A stretch of DNA of 64,000 bases, taken from the NCBI GenBank assembly GCA_963774555.1, contig CAVZFL010000001.1, positions 124,001 to 188,000 on the forward strand, given 5' to 3'. The notes beneath the pieces were generated by a model that did not search any database, was not told the DNA's origin, and worked only from the letters and a program-made list of their open reading frames with translations. This document shows, in pieces, positions 26,149-35,020 of this stretch (the first letter of the stretch is position 1; each line of letters starts with the position of its first letter). Position numbers and translations under genes: made by a program. Source of the DNA: VRUE01 sp963774555 (GTDB taxonomy: Bacteria; Actinomycetota; Thermoleophilia; Solirubrobacterales; 70-9).

Positions 26149-26331
26149 GAGCGCTGTCTACGTCGGGAAAACCGCCGGACCAGCTGCTCCACGACACCGC
26201 TGCCACCGGGAGTCCAAGTCCCCCGCCAGAATCGGTGGGCAAGTCGGTCGTGATGATGAGAATCGTGCTAATTATCGCCTAATCGAGCTAACCGAGCCCC
26301 TTGTTAGCGCATTTATGGCACGATTAGCGCG

Positions 26332-27375
26332 ATGCGCAGCTTCATCGACCTCGACCGGACCTTCGCCAACCAACCTCGCGAGCTCGGGGTCCTCCTCGCC
26401 CGAATCGATACCGGCAAGGGCCAGGAGCGACTCTTCGAAGACCAGCTTCCCGAGCTGCTCCGCCAGTTTTCCGAGCATGCCCGCATTGCCTCCATCACCG
26501 CCTCGAACGCGATCGAGGGAGTGCTCGTCGAGAGCCGGCGCGCGGAGCAGATCGCGGAGGGAGGGCGCCGCTACCGCAACCGCAACGAGCGGGAGTTCGC
26601 CGGCTACCGCGACGCCGTCGACATGCTCGTGGCCCTCGACTCATACGAGCAGCTGAGCATTCCCTTCGTCCTGCATCTGCACCGGCTTCTCTTCGCCCAC
26701 AGCGGCGGCAAGGGCGGCAACCTGAAGAGCGACGAGAACCTGATCGTCTCCTACGAGGGCGGCAGGCGCGAGGTCGTCTTCACTCCACCTCCACCCGAGG
26801 AGACCGAGTTCCTCCTCGGCGAGCTCCTCGCGCGCTACGAGGACGCCAAGCGCGACGCCGGCACGCACCCGCTGATTCTGATCGGCGCCTTCATCCTCGA
26901 CTTCTTGGCGATCCACCCGGTCGCTGACGGCAACGGCCGCCTCGCCCGCCTGCTCACCACCCACGAGCTCTTGGCACAGGGTTACGGCGTCGCGCGCTAC
27001 GTCAGCATCGAGCAGCGCATCTACGAATCGAAGAACGGCTACTACGCGAGCCTCTACGAGTCCCAGCGCGACTGGCACGGGGCAGAGCACGACGTCTGGC
27101 CGTGGATTTCCTACCTCTGCCGCATCCTCGCCGGCGCCTATGACGACTTCGAGCAGCGCCTGGCCGCGGCGGGAAGGCAGACAGGCAACAAGCAGGAGAG
27201 GGTGAGGGAGTACGTCTTGCGCCAGGCGCCCGAGCGGTTTCGCCGACGCGACGTCGAGCGCGCCCTTCCGGGCGTAAGCCCCGCCACGATCCGCCTCGTC
27301 CTCGCCGAGCTCCGCGACGAGGGCGCGATCAGGCCAGAGGGCTCAGGGCGCGGAGCCCGCTGGACGCGGCCGTAG
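26332..27375 (+). CDS. Fic-domain protein (AMP-transferase type)
   Basis: A 347-residue Fic protein that would move AMP from ATP to a target Ser, Thr or Tyr. The active-site loop HPVADGNGR (residues 195-203) is complete, and an inhibitory helix motif SNAIEG (58-63, with Glu62) identifies a self-inhibited class II enzyme. The flap strand is VVFTPPPPEE (148-157). The C-terminal 70 residues form a winged-helix domain (RRRDVERALPGVSPATIRLVLAEL), common in stand-alone Fic proteins. A ParS-type gene follows by ten bases. Confidence 0.93.
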   Translation: MRSFIDLDRTFANQPRELGVLLARIDTGKGQERLFEDQLPELLRQFSEHARIASITASNAIEGVLVESRRAEQIAEGGRRYRNRNEREFAGYRDAVDMLVALDSYEQLSIPFVLHLHRLLFAHSGGKGGNLKSDENLIVSYEGGRREVVFTPPPPEETEFLLGELLARYEDAKRDAGTHPLILIGAFILDFLAIHPVADGNGRLARLLTTHELLAQGYGVARYVSIEQRIYESKNGYYASLYESQRDWHGAEHDVWPWISYLCRILAGAYDDFEQRLAAAGRQTGNKQERVREYVLRQAPERFRRRDVERALPGVSPATIRLVLAELRDEGAIRPEGSGRGARWTRP

Positions 27376-27385
27376 AGGGTCCTCA

Positions 27386-27607
27386 ATGCAGTGGTACTTT
27401 GAGCGCGTGGCTCCGGCAACGACCAAGCGCAAGATCGACTGCATCGTTGAGCGGCTGAGAGGCGTCTATACCGCGGAGGGCGCCGACATCTGGCTCCATG
27501 CGCACAACCGCGGCCTAGGCAACGAGAGGCCGATCGACTGGCTCGCTGCGGGCCGGTTCGAGCGAATACTTGCCGCCGTCGAACGTCTCAGCGCCGGGGC
27601 GACATAG
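27386..27607 (+). CDS. MbcA/ParS/Xre-type antitoxin domain protein
   Basis: A 73-residue protein consisting of the toxin-binding domain of Xre/MbcA/ParS antitoxins: EGADIWLHAHNRGLGNERPI followed by DWLAAGRFERILAAVERL. These domains normally neutralise RES-domain NAD-degrading toxins encoded next to them, yet no RES gene is present. The N-terminal Xre-like HTH is also absent. It lies close behind Fic in the same direction, so it may be a partner of Fic or a relic. Confidence 0.75.
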   Translation: MQWYFERVAPATTKRKIDCIVERLRGVYTAEGADIWLHAHNRGLGNERPIDWLAAGRFERILAAVERLSAGAT

Positions 27608-27722
27608 ATGTAGGAGTGGTGCGCGGCCCAGCCGAACTGCCACCTCTACAGCCGTCAAGGCTCGATTCGGTGACAAGTGCGGGCTTGCGTGAGCTGAAGC
27701 ATGCCGATTTGCAGGTACTTGA

Positions 27723-27779
27723 CGGGAGCGACGGGGCAGGAGTCCTCAAAGGACACCGGATTGAGATTCGGGGGTGAGG
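27723..27779. repeat. tRNA-Asp-end-bearing repeat, copy A
   Basis: Begins with CGGGAGCGACGGG, identical to the 3' end of tRNA-Asp at 40947 in the same orientation, and continues with about 43 bases shared with copies B and C (CAGGAGTCCTCAAAGG...GGATTGAGATTCGG). It lies in the 353-base gap 27608-27960, which otherwise holds no gene; the last 100 bases of that gap are AT-richer and probably carry the promoter of the next gene. Confidence 0.75.
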
Positions 27780-27969
27780 AGCGGCGGCGAGCTTTGAACG
27801 GCTTTCCGCCGGTAGGTCCGATTCCGCAAGATTCGGCAGTGGGATAAATTTCTGCGTAAATGCACGTACCTGCTAGATTACGCAAGTCGATAGATTTATG
27901 CAGGATAGCGAGATTTTGGACCTACCTGTCCAATTCCGGTCCTGCAGATGACAGCAGAAAGTGCCATTT

Positions 27970-29022
27970 ATGCAAGCCAACGCAAGATCGATCGAGCGCG
28001 AGGCCCGTCGCCGAATCCCCCGTCTTCTCGCCGAGCTACTCGGCGAGCCGAGTGTGGAGCTGGCGGCCGAGGAGGCGCGGCCGGACGCTGGCATCGACTT
28101 CCTGGCACGAGATACCCAAGATCGGCGGTGGATATTTGAGGTCAAGGCCTCAAGCCGTCCCGGCCAGGTGGATCGAGCGGCGCAGCAGCTGAAGGCCTTC
28201 GGCGGTGCGGATGCCATCCCCGTCTTGGTCGTGCCCTACATGTCGAAGGCTGGAGCTGAGACGGCCGCGCGGGCGGGTTTGAATTGGATCGACCTCTCTG
28301 GCAACGCCAGCATCCACGACAAGGGTCTGCGTGTCTGGGTGCAGGGAAAGCCCAACGAGCTGCGCGCCGCGGGGCGCCCCTCTTCTCCCTTCGCACCGAA
28401 GAGCGCTCGGGTCTCGCGGACGCTCCTGCTCGAACCGAAGCGTTGGTGGCGGCAGAAGGACCTTGTGATCGCCACCCAGCTCGACGACGGCAACGTTTCG
28501 CGTGTCGTGCGCCGGCTCGACGAGGAGGCCCTACTTGAGCGTCGCGATAAGGAGCTGCGCCCCCGCAACCCCGATCTCCTGCTCGACGCCTGGGGACAGG
28601 AGTATCGCTTCGATCGCCATGACGCAATCGCCGGTCACATCAGCGGCAGCGGGATCGAAGTAGCTCGCACCCTCGCCGAGAACCTGACCAAGCGGCAGAT
28701 CGACCACGCCTTCACCGGCCTGCCGGCTGCCTGGGCGATCGATCGCTTCGCGCGTTTCAGACTGAGCACGGTCTACGTCGACGGAGACCCAAGGGATGTC
28801 GTCGAGCAGCTCGGAATCCGTCAGGGATCCAAAGGAGCCAACGTGCAGATCCTGGGACCGGACGACGCCGGGGTATTCGCCGGCGAGCAGACTTGCGACG
28901 ATCTGCGCTGCGTCTCGATCGTCCAGATCTATTTGGATCTCCTCAATCTCCCCGAGCGCGCCGCCGAGGCCGCGCAGCATCTGCGCGATCATCGACTGGA
29001 TTGGCATGGCCGCTCCGAATGA
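27970..29022 (+). CDS. AbiEi-like antitoxin with nuclease-like N-terminal domain
   Basis: About 350 residues. The N-terminal part has a PD-(D/E)xK-like pattern (PDAGIDFLARD...WIFEVKASSRPGQVDRA; Asp, then Glu-Val-Lys, then a Gln-bearing helix) and the segment AGLNWIDLSGNASI. The later part has winged-helix features (LVIATQLDDGNVSRVVRRLDEEALLERRD). This resembles long AbiEi-family proteins that pair with AbiEii nucleotidyltransferases in type IV toxin-antitoxin systems. It overlaps the nucleotidyltransferase gene by 17 bases. A GTG three codons earlier is an alternative start. Confidence 0.65.
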   Translation: MQANARSIEREARRRIPRLLAELLGEPSVELAAEEARPDAGIDFLARDTQDRRWIFEVKASSRPGQVDRAAQQLKAFGGADAIPVLVVPYMSKAGAETAARAGLNWIDLSGNASIHDKGLRVWVQGKPNELRAAGRPSSPFAPKSARVSRTLLLEPKRWWRQKDLVIATQLDDGNVSRVVRRLDEEALLERRDKELRPRNPDLLLDAWGQEYRFDRHDAIAGHISGSGIEVARTLAENLTKRQIDHAFTGLPAAWAIDRFARFRLSTVYVDGDPRDVVEQLGIRQGSKGANVQILGPDDAGVFAGEQTCDDLRCVSIVQIYLDLLNLPERAAEAAQHLRDHRLDWHGRSE

Positions 29023-29757
29023 GCCCAGGCACCGCAGCGGCTACAGCCGCGAGGAGACCGAGCAGGTCGAGGCGGCATGCCTCACCGTCGCCGTGACCCT
29101 GGGCGCCCTGATGGATCGCCTCTGCATCGTCGGCGGGCTGGTGCCAAGCCTCCTGATCGACCGGGAGCTCGGCCCCGAGCCGGAGACCGGCGCCGGCCAC
29201 CCCGGTACGACCGACCTCGATGTCGGTCTGGCAATCGCCCTGCTCGACGATGAGCAGTACGCCGAGATCGGCGAGCGGCTGCGCCGGGAGGGCTTCGGAC
29301 CCGACCACAACGAGCAGGGGAATCCAACTCCTCAGCGATGGAAGCTCGGCGACCTCGACGTCACGATCGACTTCCTGTTGCCGCCGATCCCAGGCGCCGA
29401 ACGGGGCGGGAGCATCCAGCCACTGGAGGGAGACTTCGCCGCGCTGATCGCGCCCGGCCTGCAGCTGGCTTCAGACGAGCGCTTGGAGATCGAGATCGCC
29501 GGCCACACCCTGAACCCGGAGGCGTCTCGGACATAGTCGAACGTCTCGAGCGGCACGCCAAGCGCAACAAGGCCGTCGTCGAAGACGCCCTCAGTCGCCT
29601 CGCCAGAGACTTCGCCGACCCCGAGACGCTCGGCCCCCGGCGAGTCGCTGCGTTCGAAGGCGAAGCAGGAGAAGATCTCGATGCCGTCGCAGCCGATGCC
29701 CACGGTTTCGTCGACGATCTGCTGAAGGCCAGCAAGGACCGGGGGCTCTTGCCCTAA
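29006..29757 (+). pseudogene. AbiEii-like nucleotidyltransferase, internally deleted
   Basis: The first 176 residues (stop at 29536) contain the nucleotidyltransferase core: CIVGGLVPSLLID, then GTTDLDVGLAIAL with the catalytic Asp pair, and GDLDVTIDFLLPP. The usual middle part of the domain is missing. From about 29524 a C-terminal piece in another frame (DIVERLERHAKRN...FADPETLGPRRVAAFEG) matches the natural end of such proteins. So a deletion with a frame change has removed about 60 residues. The toxin is probably inactive. Confidence 0.6.
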
Positions 29758-29796
29758 ATAGGGGTGAGTCGGACTGGGAACCGACGGTGACAAAAG

Positions 29797-29853
29797 CGGG
29801 AGCGACGGGGCAGGAGCCCTCAAAGGACACCGGATTGAGATTCGGGGCTGAGG
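29797..29853. repeat. tRNA-Asp-end-bearing repeat, copy B
   Basis: Begins with CGGGAGCGACGGGGCAGGAG and shares nearly all of its length with copy A. It separates the AbiE-like pair from the VapBC pair. Same orientation as the tRNA-Asp 3' end. Confidence 0.78.
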
Positions 29854-29881
29854 CTGGTTTGGCGCTCACCGCGAGCCGACG

Positions 29882-30295
29882 TCAGTCGACTGAACCGGCG
29901 GGCACGATCCACTCGCAGCGCTGCCCGGAGACCGAAGCGATCAGGTCGAAGTCGGCGTCGTAGTGGAGGACGGTGAGGCCGCGCGCCTCAGCGGCGGCGG
30001 CGATCAGCAGATCGGGCACCTTGCGGCCACGCTGGTGCTTTGCGGCAAGCATGCGCTGCACCTGCCTGGCTCGCCGCAGGTGATCGGCCGCCGTCTCCAC
30101 CAGCTCGAACGCCTGGAGAGCCTCGGCCAGGCGGTCCCACTCGGCGGCGTTGCGGGCCGAGTAGCCGATCTCCAGGTCGCTGATTCCGGCTCGGGCGAGC
30201 TCGCCGCGCTCGGCCGCCGGCTCGACCGCCTCCCTGACGGCGTCGTGGTGCAGCCGTGTGAGGACGCTCGAGTCGAGCAGGTGGGTCAGCGCCAC
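29882..30295 (-). CDS. vapC: VapC-family PIN-domain toxin
   Basis: A 137-residue PIN-domain RNase. The acidic Mg-binding residues are visible in LLDSSVLTRL (Asp), ISDLEIGYSA (Glu), VPDLLIAAAAE and HYDADFDLIA (Asp residues). VapC toxins cleave tRNA or rRNA. It overlaps the VapB gene by 10 bases and follows it, the usual order. Confidence 0.92.
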   Translation of the reverse strand: MALTHLLDSSVLTRLHHDAVREAVEPAAERGELARAGISDLEIGYSARNAAEWDRLAEALQAFELVETAADHLRRARQVQRMLAAKHQRGRKVPDLLIAAAAEARGLTVLHYDADFDLIASVSGQRCEWIVPAGSVD

Positions 30296-30480
30296 GCCTG
30301 CTCGCGCTCGGCCAGATCGGCCCCGGCGAGGAGATCGAGGCGTCGCTTCACCGCCTCCCGATGCTCATCGCCGGCCCGGCGAAGCGCGCGGTTGACGGTC
30401 TCCTTGATCGTCGCGCTACCGAGCCTCGCCCGCGCAGCTCGCAGCGCCTCCTCGTCGATGTCTACCAAATGCTTGCTCAT
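30286..30480 (-). CDS. vapB: VapB-family antitoxin
   Basis: A 64-residue ribbon-helix-helix antitoxin: the N-terminal strand MSKHLVDIDEEALRAARARL is followed by TIKETVNRALRRAGD and a C-terminal tail that should wrap the PIN toxin. It should repress its own promoter; a dyad sits just upstream. Confidence 0.9.
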   Translation of the reverse strand: MSKHLVDIDEEALRAARARLGSATIKETVNRALRRAGDEHREAVKRRLDLLAGADLAEREQAWR

Positions 30481-30490
30481 GTCCCCCAGT

Positions 30491-30515
30491 ATATACGCCT
30501 ACTTCAACCGTATAT
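30491..30515. promoter_or_regulatory. VapB operator candidate
   Basis: ATATACG (30491-30497) and its exact inverse CGTATAT (30509-30515) are spaced by 11 bases, 11-35 bases upstream of the vapB start. A dyad at this place is typical of vapBC autoregulation by the ribbon-helix-helix antitoxin. Confidence 0.6.
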
Positions 30516-30612
30516 CTGCCCTGGACCGAACCGGGGTTCACCGAGACCGTGATCTATCCAGGCTTTCATCGAGACGCGGCTCTGAAGCCAGGGCGGTCGG
30601 ACCAACAGGCGC

Positions 30613-33124
30613 CTACACGACCGGGGGGGCACCTCTTCGACAAGGGTCGGGGGCTTGGATCCACGGCGGCTCGCACGAGGTCGCGCGCCAAAGCCAATCG
30701 ACGGAGGGAAGGGCGGCAACGGCAGCTTGGCGGGCTCCGACCCTTCTCTGGGAGTCGTCGCTCCATTGTCGCCGGTAGTCGCGGAGCACAGCGATGACGG
30801 TCTCGACCTGTCCGATGAAAACGTCAATCGTCATCGCCCTGACTCGGTTGAGGCGGGCTGCAGCGGTCTCGTCGATGTCTTGATACGGGGTCAGGAGGAT
30901 GCCGCGCGCCTCGTTGCCGCGACTCGTCGTGGCTGCGGTGGCAGCACCCTCCGCTTGGTTGACGTCGTCATTGACGAGCTTCCTGGCCTTGGGCGCGAGC
31001 TTAACCTCGAAGGTGAGGGTCCGCCTCTTCGGCACCTCCCAGAATGCGTCTTCCTCACCGCGGGTCGCCTGAGGAGCCCCGGAGCTCAAGCCGAGAAGCT
31101 CGGAACCGACGCGAGCGACAGCCCGCGCAACAGTGTCGTGATCACCGGAGCGGAGTTCGGCGATGAGTCCCTCGACCCAGCGATCGAATTGGGGTCCGGC
31201 CACGCCATAGCGATCCATCAGCCGGTCCCAGGCGGCGAAGAGGTCATCGTCTCCATCGTCTACGAGGCCCTGGTCGCTCTCCTCGATGCGAATCGCCGAG
31301 TGCCGAAGGCGGGTAAAAAAGGAGCTCAGGCCACCCGAGCTTGCGGCCGCCCCGAGCGCCTGTCTCGCCTGCGCCTCCGCCGTCGGGTATCCGATGTCGG
31401 CGGCACGCTTGAGCGCCAGCGCGCGCAGTGCGAGCCAAAAGCCCCGGTACTCAGTGGATCGTCCGAGCGTCGCTGCGACTCGGTCGAATCTCTCTGCGGC
31501 GCCGAGGAAGTCGTCCGCCCAGAGAGCGAGGATGCCCTGAACCTCGTCGGCGGCCGTTTCCGGCTGATCGCCCTCCTCACGGCGGGGTGGCACGGCGACC
31601 GCCTCCGGCGGCTCTCCGTCGAGAAATCGTTCGGCGTCGCCGACGCCGGCCTCAAGGCCGCGATCCGCCCGGACCAGGGCTGCGTAGATGTCATCGCGAA
31701 CGGGACCGGGAAGCGCGTCGAGGGTCTCTTGCCGCGAAAAACGCGCTCGAAACTCGGGGTCGGTGAGGAAGTAGGCGGCGCGATCGTCCTCGGATCGGTT
31801 GCAGCGGCCGAGCGCCTGGGCGACTCGCTGGCCAAACCTGGCCTTGGCAAACGGGGCGTCGCGGAGGAACGCCGAGACGAACTCCTCAAGGTCGCTGGTC
31901 GCTATCGGCACCTCGGGAACGACCTCGACTCGACAGTCATCGCCGGGAAAATCCATGCCCGTCGTAACGGCCGGCGGTCACGAGATGCCCCTGCTCGCCA
32001 GCGGCGAACGGCTCATCGGCGCCGTTGTCCCCCTCAAGCAGACGGACCTCGCCCGGTAGCCCTGAAAGGGCAAGGGTCATCTGCAAGCGCGCCGCGCTCT
32101 CCTTGCGGGCACACAGCCACAGCGCCTTGCGGCGCGATTCCAGGATCGGGCGAAGCTCCGTTACAAGATCGTCCTCGTCGAGCAGCTCGGCACCATCGCT
32201 CAGAACGACGATCCGCTCGCCCTGCCTGGGCTGAACCGAAGGGCCGAGCTTGGTCATCGGCGGCGCACCGAGGCGGCGCTGAAGGTCGTCGGCGGTGCCG
32301 ATGGTGGCACTCAAATACAGCCGCCGCGTCGGAGAACGGAAATGCCCGAGCGTCTGCGTCGGCGGGACGAAGGGCGCGAAACTGACCGCCCGGACCGAGA
32401 CGATCCAGCAGCAGACCTCGAGCTGATCGCGGATGCTCCGCCAAGCCCACCAATTGGGAGAGCCGTCGCGAAGGGAGGCGTCGAGCAGGTCTTTGATCTC
32501 CGGCGCGAGATCGGCGCTGTCGGGGAAGGCCAGCATTTCGGGCGGTTGGCCGGTGTCGAGGTCGTTGAGGAGATCCTCCGCCCGGGAGTAGTAGGGGTAG
32601 GCGGCGACGATGCGCCGCAGGATCTCCTTGAAGAGCTGCTCTTCTGAACGAGGTACTTCGACGGTGAACATTTCCCGGAGCGGCCCCTCGAGGAGGTGGA
32701 CATCGTCGAGGATGAGAAGATCGGCGGGCTCGACCCCCGGACTGGCGTTGAAGTAGTTCCAGTAGTTCATGACTCCGATCGCCTGGCCGAAGTTGAACGC
32801 CCTCACCGAGGACTCATCCCAGCCCTCCTTCGGTCCCTCGAAGCGGACCACCGGAAAGTCGAGCGCCCGCGCCTGACGCTCGACCTGCTGAGCGAGCTGC
32901 TTGTTGCCGGCGACGTAAGCAATGCGGCGACCCGGGGTCGCGCGAAAGTGCTCGCCGATCAGTAGGCCGATCAGCGTCTTGCCGGTCCCGGTCGGCAGCT
33001 CGACGGCGGCGTCACCGTCGAGTTCACTGTAGGCACGAAGCACCTCTCGCTGCCATTCCCAGAGGGAAGGGACGGCCGTCGAGCGGTGCTCGGCGAAGAG
33101 TCCCTCGTATTCCTCGAAGCTCAT
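30613..33124 (-). pseudogene. Superfamily 2 helicase with C-terminal nuclease-like domain, one frameshift
   Basis: About 835 residues when one extra base near 31950 is removed. The N-terminal frame holds Walker A (ELPTGTGKT, residues 42-50), a DEAD-like box (ILDDVH) and motif III (LYLSATIG). The second frame continues RYDGMDFPGDDCRVEVVPEV and has motif VI (QALGRCNR). Further on, TFEVKLAPKARKLV and VNQAEGAATAA (around 30960-31008) fit a PD-(D/E)xK nuclease. Helicase-nuclease chains of this kind occur in phage defence. It lies between repeat copies B and C. Whether the frameshift is real is unclear. Confidence 0.72.
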
Positions 33125-33226
33125 TCAGTGGCTGGATATCACAGGCTCGCGTGAGTGTCGGCTCGTGAGCGAGCACCCTGGCCGCAAACCGCATGGGAAT
33201 GCGGAGGGTGTCAATAGTGGGGGCGA

Positions 33227-33280
33227 CGGGAGCGACGGGGCAGGAATCCTCAACGGAGCCGGATTGAGGTTCGGAGCTGA
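33227..33280. repeat. tRNA-Asp-end-bearing repeat, copy C
   Basis: Begins with CGGGAGCGACGGGGCAGGA and keeps the shared body with a few changes and a 3-base shortening (CCTCAACGGAGCCGGATTGA). It lies between the helicase and the integrase remnant. Same orientation as copies A and B. Confidence 0.72.
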
Positions 33281-33356
33281 GCGCCCGCTTCCAGCTCGGC
33301 CTCTATGCCTGCGAGAAAGTCCTCGTCGACCTCGACCAGCGAGAGGGTGAGCGAGC

Positions 33357-33578
33357 GTGACCGCCGCGAAGGCGAAGCGCCTCCGCCCCGGCGAGCTGGA
33401 CGGGCTCGTCCTCGCCTACCTAGCCGAGCACAAAGGCGATGGCGCGCTGACTGCCACTGCGATCGGCAAGGGCATCGAGCGCTCGGCTGGCGCGGTCGCC
33501 AACTGCCTCGCACGACTAACCAAGGACGGAAAGGTCTGCCATCACCCGCGCAGATGGAGCACCGCGACCCGCGAATGA
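33357..33578 (+). CDS. Small winged-helix-like protein
   Basis: A 73-residue protein: ELDGLVLAYLAEHKGDGALTATAIGKGIERSAGAVANCLARLTKDGKV fits a small winged-helix fold when read from residue 12 on. It starts at a GTG after a GAGAGGG ribosome site. The last 8 residues overlap, in a different frame, an integrase fragment, so its natural C-terminus may have been replaced by that insertion. Function unknown; a DNA-binding role is inferred. Confidence 0.5.
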   Translation: MTAAKAKRLRPGELDGLVLAYLAEHKGDGALTATAIGKGIERSAGAVANCLARLTKDGKVCHHPRRWSTATRE

Positions 33579-33715
33579 CGCTCCGTGTCTACACCGACGT
33601 AACCGGGATGAAGCCTCGGACCCGGCTCGGCGTACTGCTCAACGACGGCGATTGGGCGCAGGGCGAGCCGCCCAGACCCAACTCAGCGGCTGAGGACACC
33701 CTCGGGGAGCAGTGA
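33554..33715 (+). pseudogene. C-terminal remnant of a tyrosine integrase
   Basis: About 53 residues beginning MEHRDPRMTLRVYTDVTG, the typical last motif of an actinobacterial tyrosine recombinase (HxxxxxxxxxY, with the Tyr nucleophile), and ending LGEQ. The rest of the enzyme is absent and the sequence is unlike the intact integrase at 35124, so an older integrated element has decayed here. The surrounding gene overlaps it in another frame. Confidence 0.7.
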
Positions 33716-33946
33716 CTCGAAGCTGCCCTCGGCCCGGAAATAGCTGGAATGAGTGCGCTTCACGGTGTCGAGCGAATCGGCTCCGACCAGGACGATGTCG
33801 AGGTCGTCGCGATCACGCATCTCCCCCTCGATCTCGGCGTAGGCGGCCTGCGCGCCGTCGTAATCGGTGCCGAAGTTGCGGACCTTTGCCTTCCCGCTTG
33901 GGATGTCGTAGATGATGAGGAAATGCTGAATCTCAGTTGCGTTCAC
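33683..33946 (-). CDS. Small protein paired with the RelA/SpoT-domain gene
   Basis: An 87-residue protein (MNATEIQHFLIIYDIPSGKA, then FGTDYDGAQAAYAE and LVGADSLDTVKRTHSSYF). It starts one base after the RelA/SpoT gene's stop codon, so the two are co-translated. Small partners of this kind next to short (p)ppGpp-synthetase-like genes can be antitoxins. The 3' end overlaps the integrase remnant on the other strand. The role is inferred only from position. Confidence 0.55.
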   Translation of the reverse strand: MNATEIQHFLIIYDIPSGKAKVRNFGTDYDGAQAAYAEIEGEMRDRDDLDIVLVGADSLDTVKRTHSSYFRAEGSFESLLPEGVLSR

Positions 33947-33947
33947 G

Positions 33948-34745
33948 TCAGCGATCTTCTTTCAGCGGGGGGCGCTCAAGCCTCTCCGCGACTCGTGCGT
34001 AACTCTCATTGATAGCAGCGACCTGCTCCTGACTCAAATCCTCCTCGCGGTCGAGTGCCGCGAAGGCATCGGAGACAACGCGGTAGTAATCGTGCACGAC
34101 CTCCTCGCCCTTCCCGAACTTGAAGCCGACGCCAACTTGACGGCTGTCTTTCTCGACCTGGTTCGCCCAGGCGTCCTGGAGCATCGTGCGCAACTGCACC
34201 TCGATAAGACGCCCGTCGCGCTTGACGATCAGGTGCATCGCACGGTAGCCGGAGCTGCGGGGCTCGGCAATGTAGTCCTTGACGCGGACCACGGTCCAGG
34301 TCTTGCGCAGGCGACGCGAGACGGCGGACAGGTGGGAGAGCGATGGGAGCCGCGCGCGGACCCCGCCGATGTCCCACGTCTGGGTGAGCTGCATAGTGGG
34401 CTCGCGCTCAAGCTTGTTGAAGATCGTCGGTCGCCGCTTGAGGCGTTGGGTGACGTCGAGTTGCCCTTCGACCTCGGCGTTCTCGGCGGCAACGTGGTAG
34501 CGCAGATTCGCGGCAACCTTCGAGAGCGGCTTCGCGTGCAGGCCCCGCCATCAAGTCACCGCGATCATCGCGTCAACCAGCTCCTCGATATCGAAACCCG
34601 CAAACGTGTCCTCCCCCTCTTTCACGGGAGGGCGGGCGTAGAAGCGGCGCAATAGCTGCCCTGTGCGATTGACCTGCCCGTTGGAATACGCCGCGTCATC
34701 GGGTGGCTTGAACGGATCGGGCTTTCGCGGTGCCATGCCGAGCAT
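33948..34745 (-). pseudogene. Short RelA/SpoT-domain protein interrupted by in-frame TGA
   Basis: One frame of 265 codons. Residues 1-64 (YSNGQVNRTGQLLRRF...) fit the N-terminus of short alarmone-synthetase-like proteins. A TGA at 34551-34553 then interrupts it just before WRGLHAKPLSKVAANLRYHV. The synthetase core follows in the same frame: WDIGGVRA, RVKDYIAEPRSSGYRAMHLI and IEVQLRTMLQDAWA, with catalytic and substrate residues intact. No ATG, GTG or TTG follows the TGA before an internal Met at 34394 that would drop part of the core. So the gene is either a nonsense mutant, read through, or mis-sequenced. Such proteins act as small alarmone synthetases or as toxic ToxSAS enzymes. Confidence 0.65.
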
Positions 34746-34892
34746 CGTAGGGAGAACCCGATACAGCCGAGGCGTTTACCCGGCCCATTGGGCACAAATG
34801 GGCACAAACGCGATTTGGGGAATCTGAGCGGGGTCGAAACAGGACCGGGAAATCAGGCCAAATCCACGCTCAAATGCAGGCACTTCAACGAG

Positions 34893-34935
34893 CGGGAGCG
34901 ACGGGACTCGAACCCGCGACCTCCGGCGTGACAGG
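34893..34935. repeat. Left attachment site of the tRNA-Asp island
   Basis: 43 bases identical to the 3' part of the tRNA-Asp gene at 40947-40989, in the same orientation, with the identity ending inside the anticodon arm. This is the duplicated att core left by tRNA integration. Confidence 0.92.
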
Positions 34936-35020
34936 TCTCTTTTTACCTGCAAATAGGCATGTTTTGCGTCGGTTTGGTTCAGGGAGCATCGGTCTTGATC
35001 AGTCTCGATTCAGGGGCGTA

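Noticed and set aside
27723..33280. Regular short repeats that could suggest a CRISPR array.
   Set aside because: Only three copies, 2-3 kb apart, with genes between them; no spacer pattern and no cas gene.
34551..34553. Selenocysteine codon in the RelA/SpoT gene.
   Set aside because: No selenocysteine element or seleno-enzyme context is seen, and the family has no Cys at this place. A nonsense mutation or error is simpler.
34893..34935. Possible second tRNA-Asp gene.
   Set aside because: Only the 3' 43 bases are present; acceptor 5' strand, D arm and half of the anticodon arm are missing. Same for 54332-54375 and tRNA-Val.
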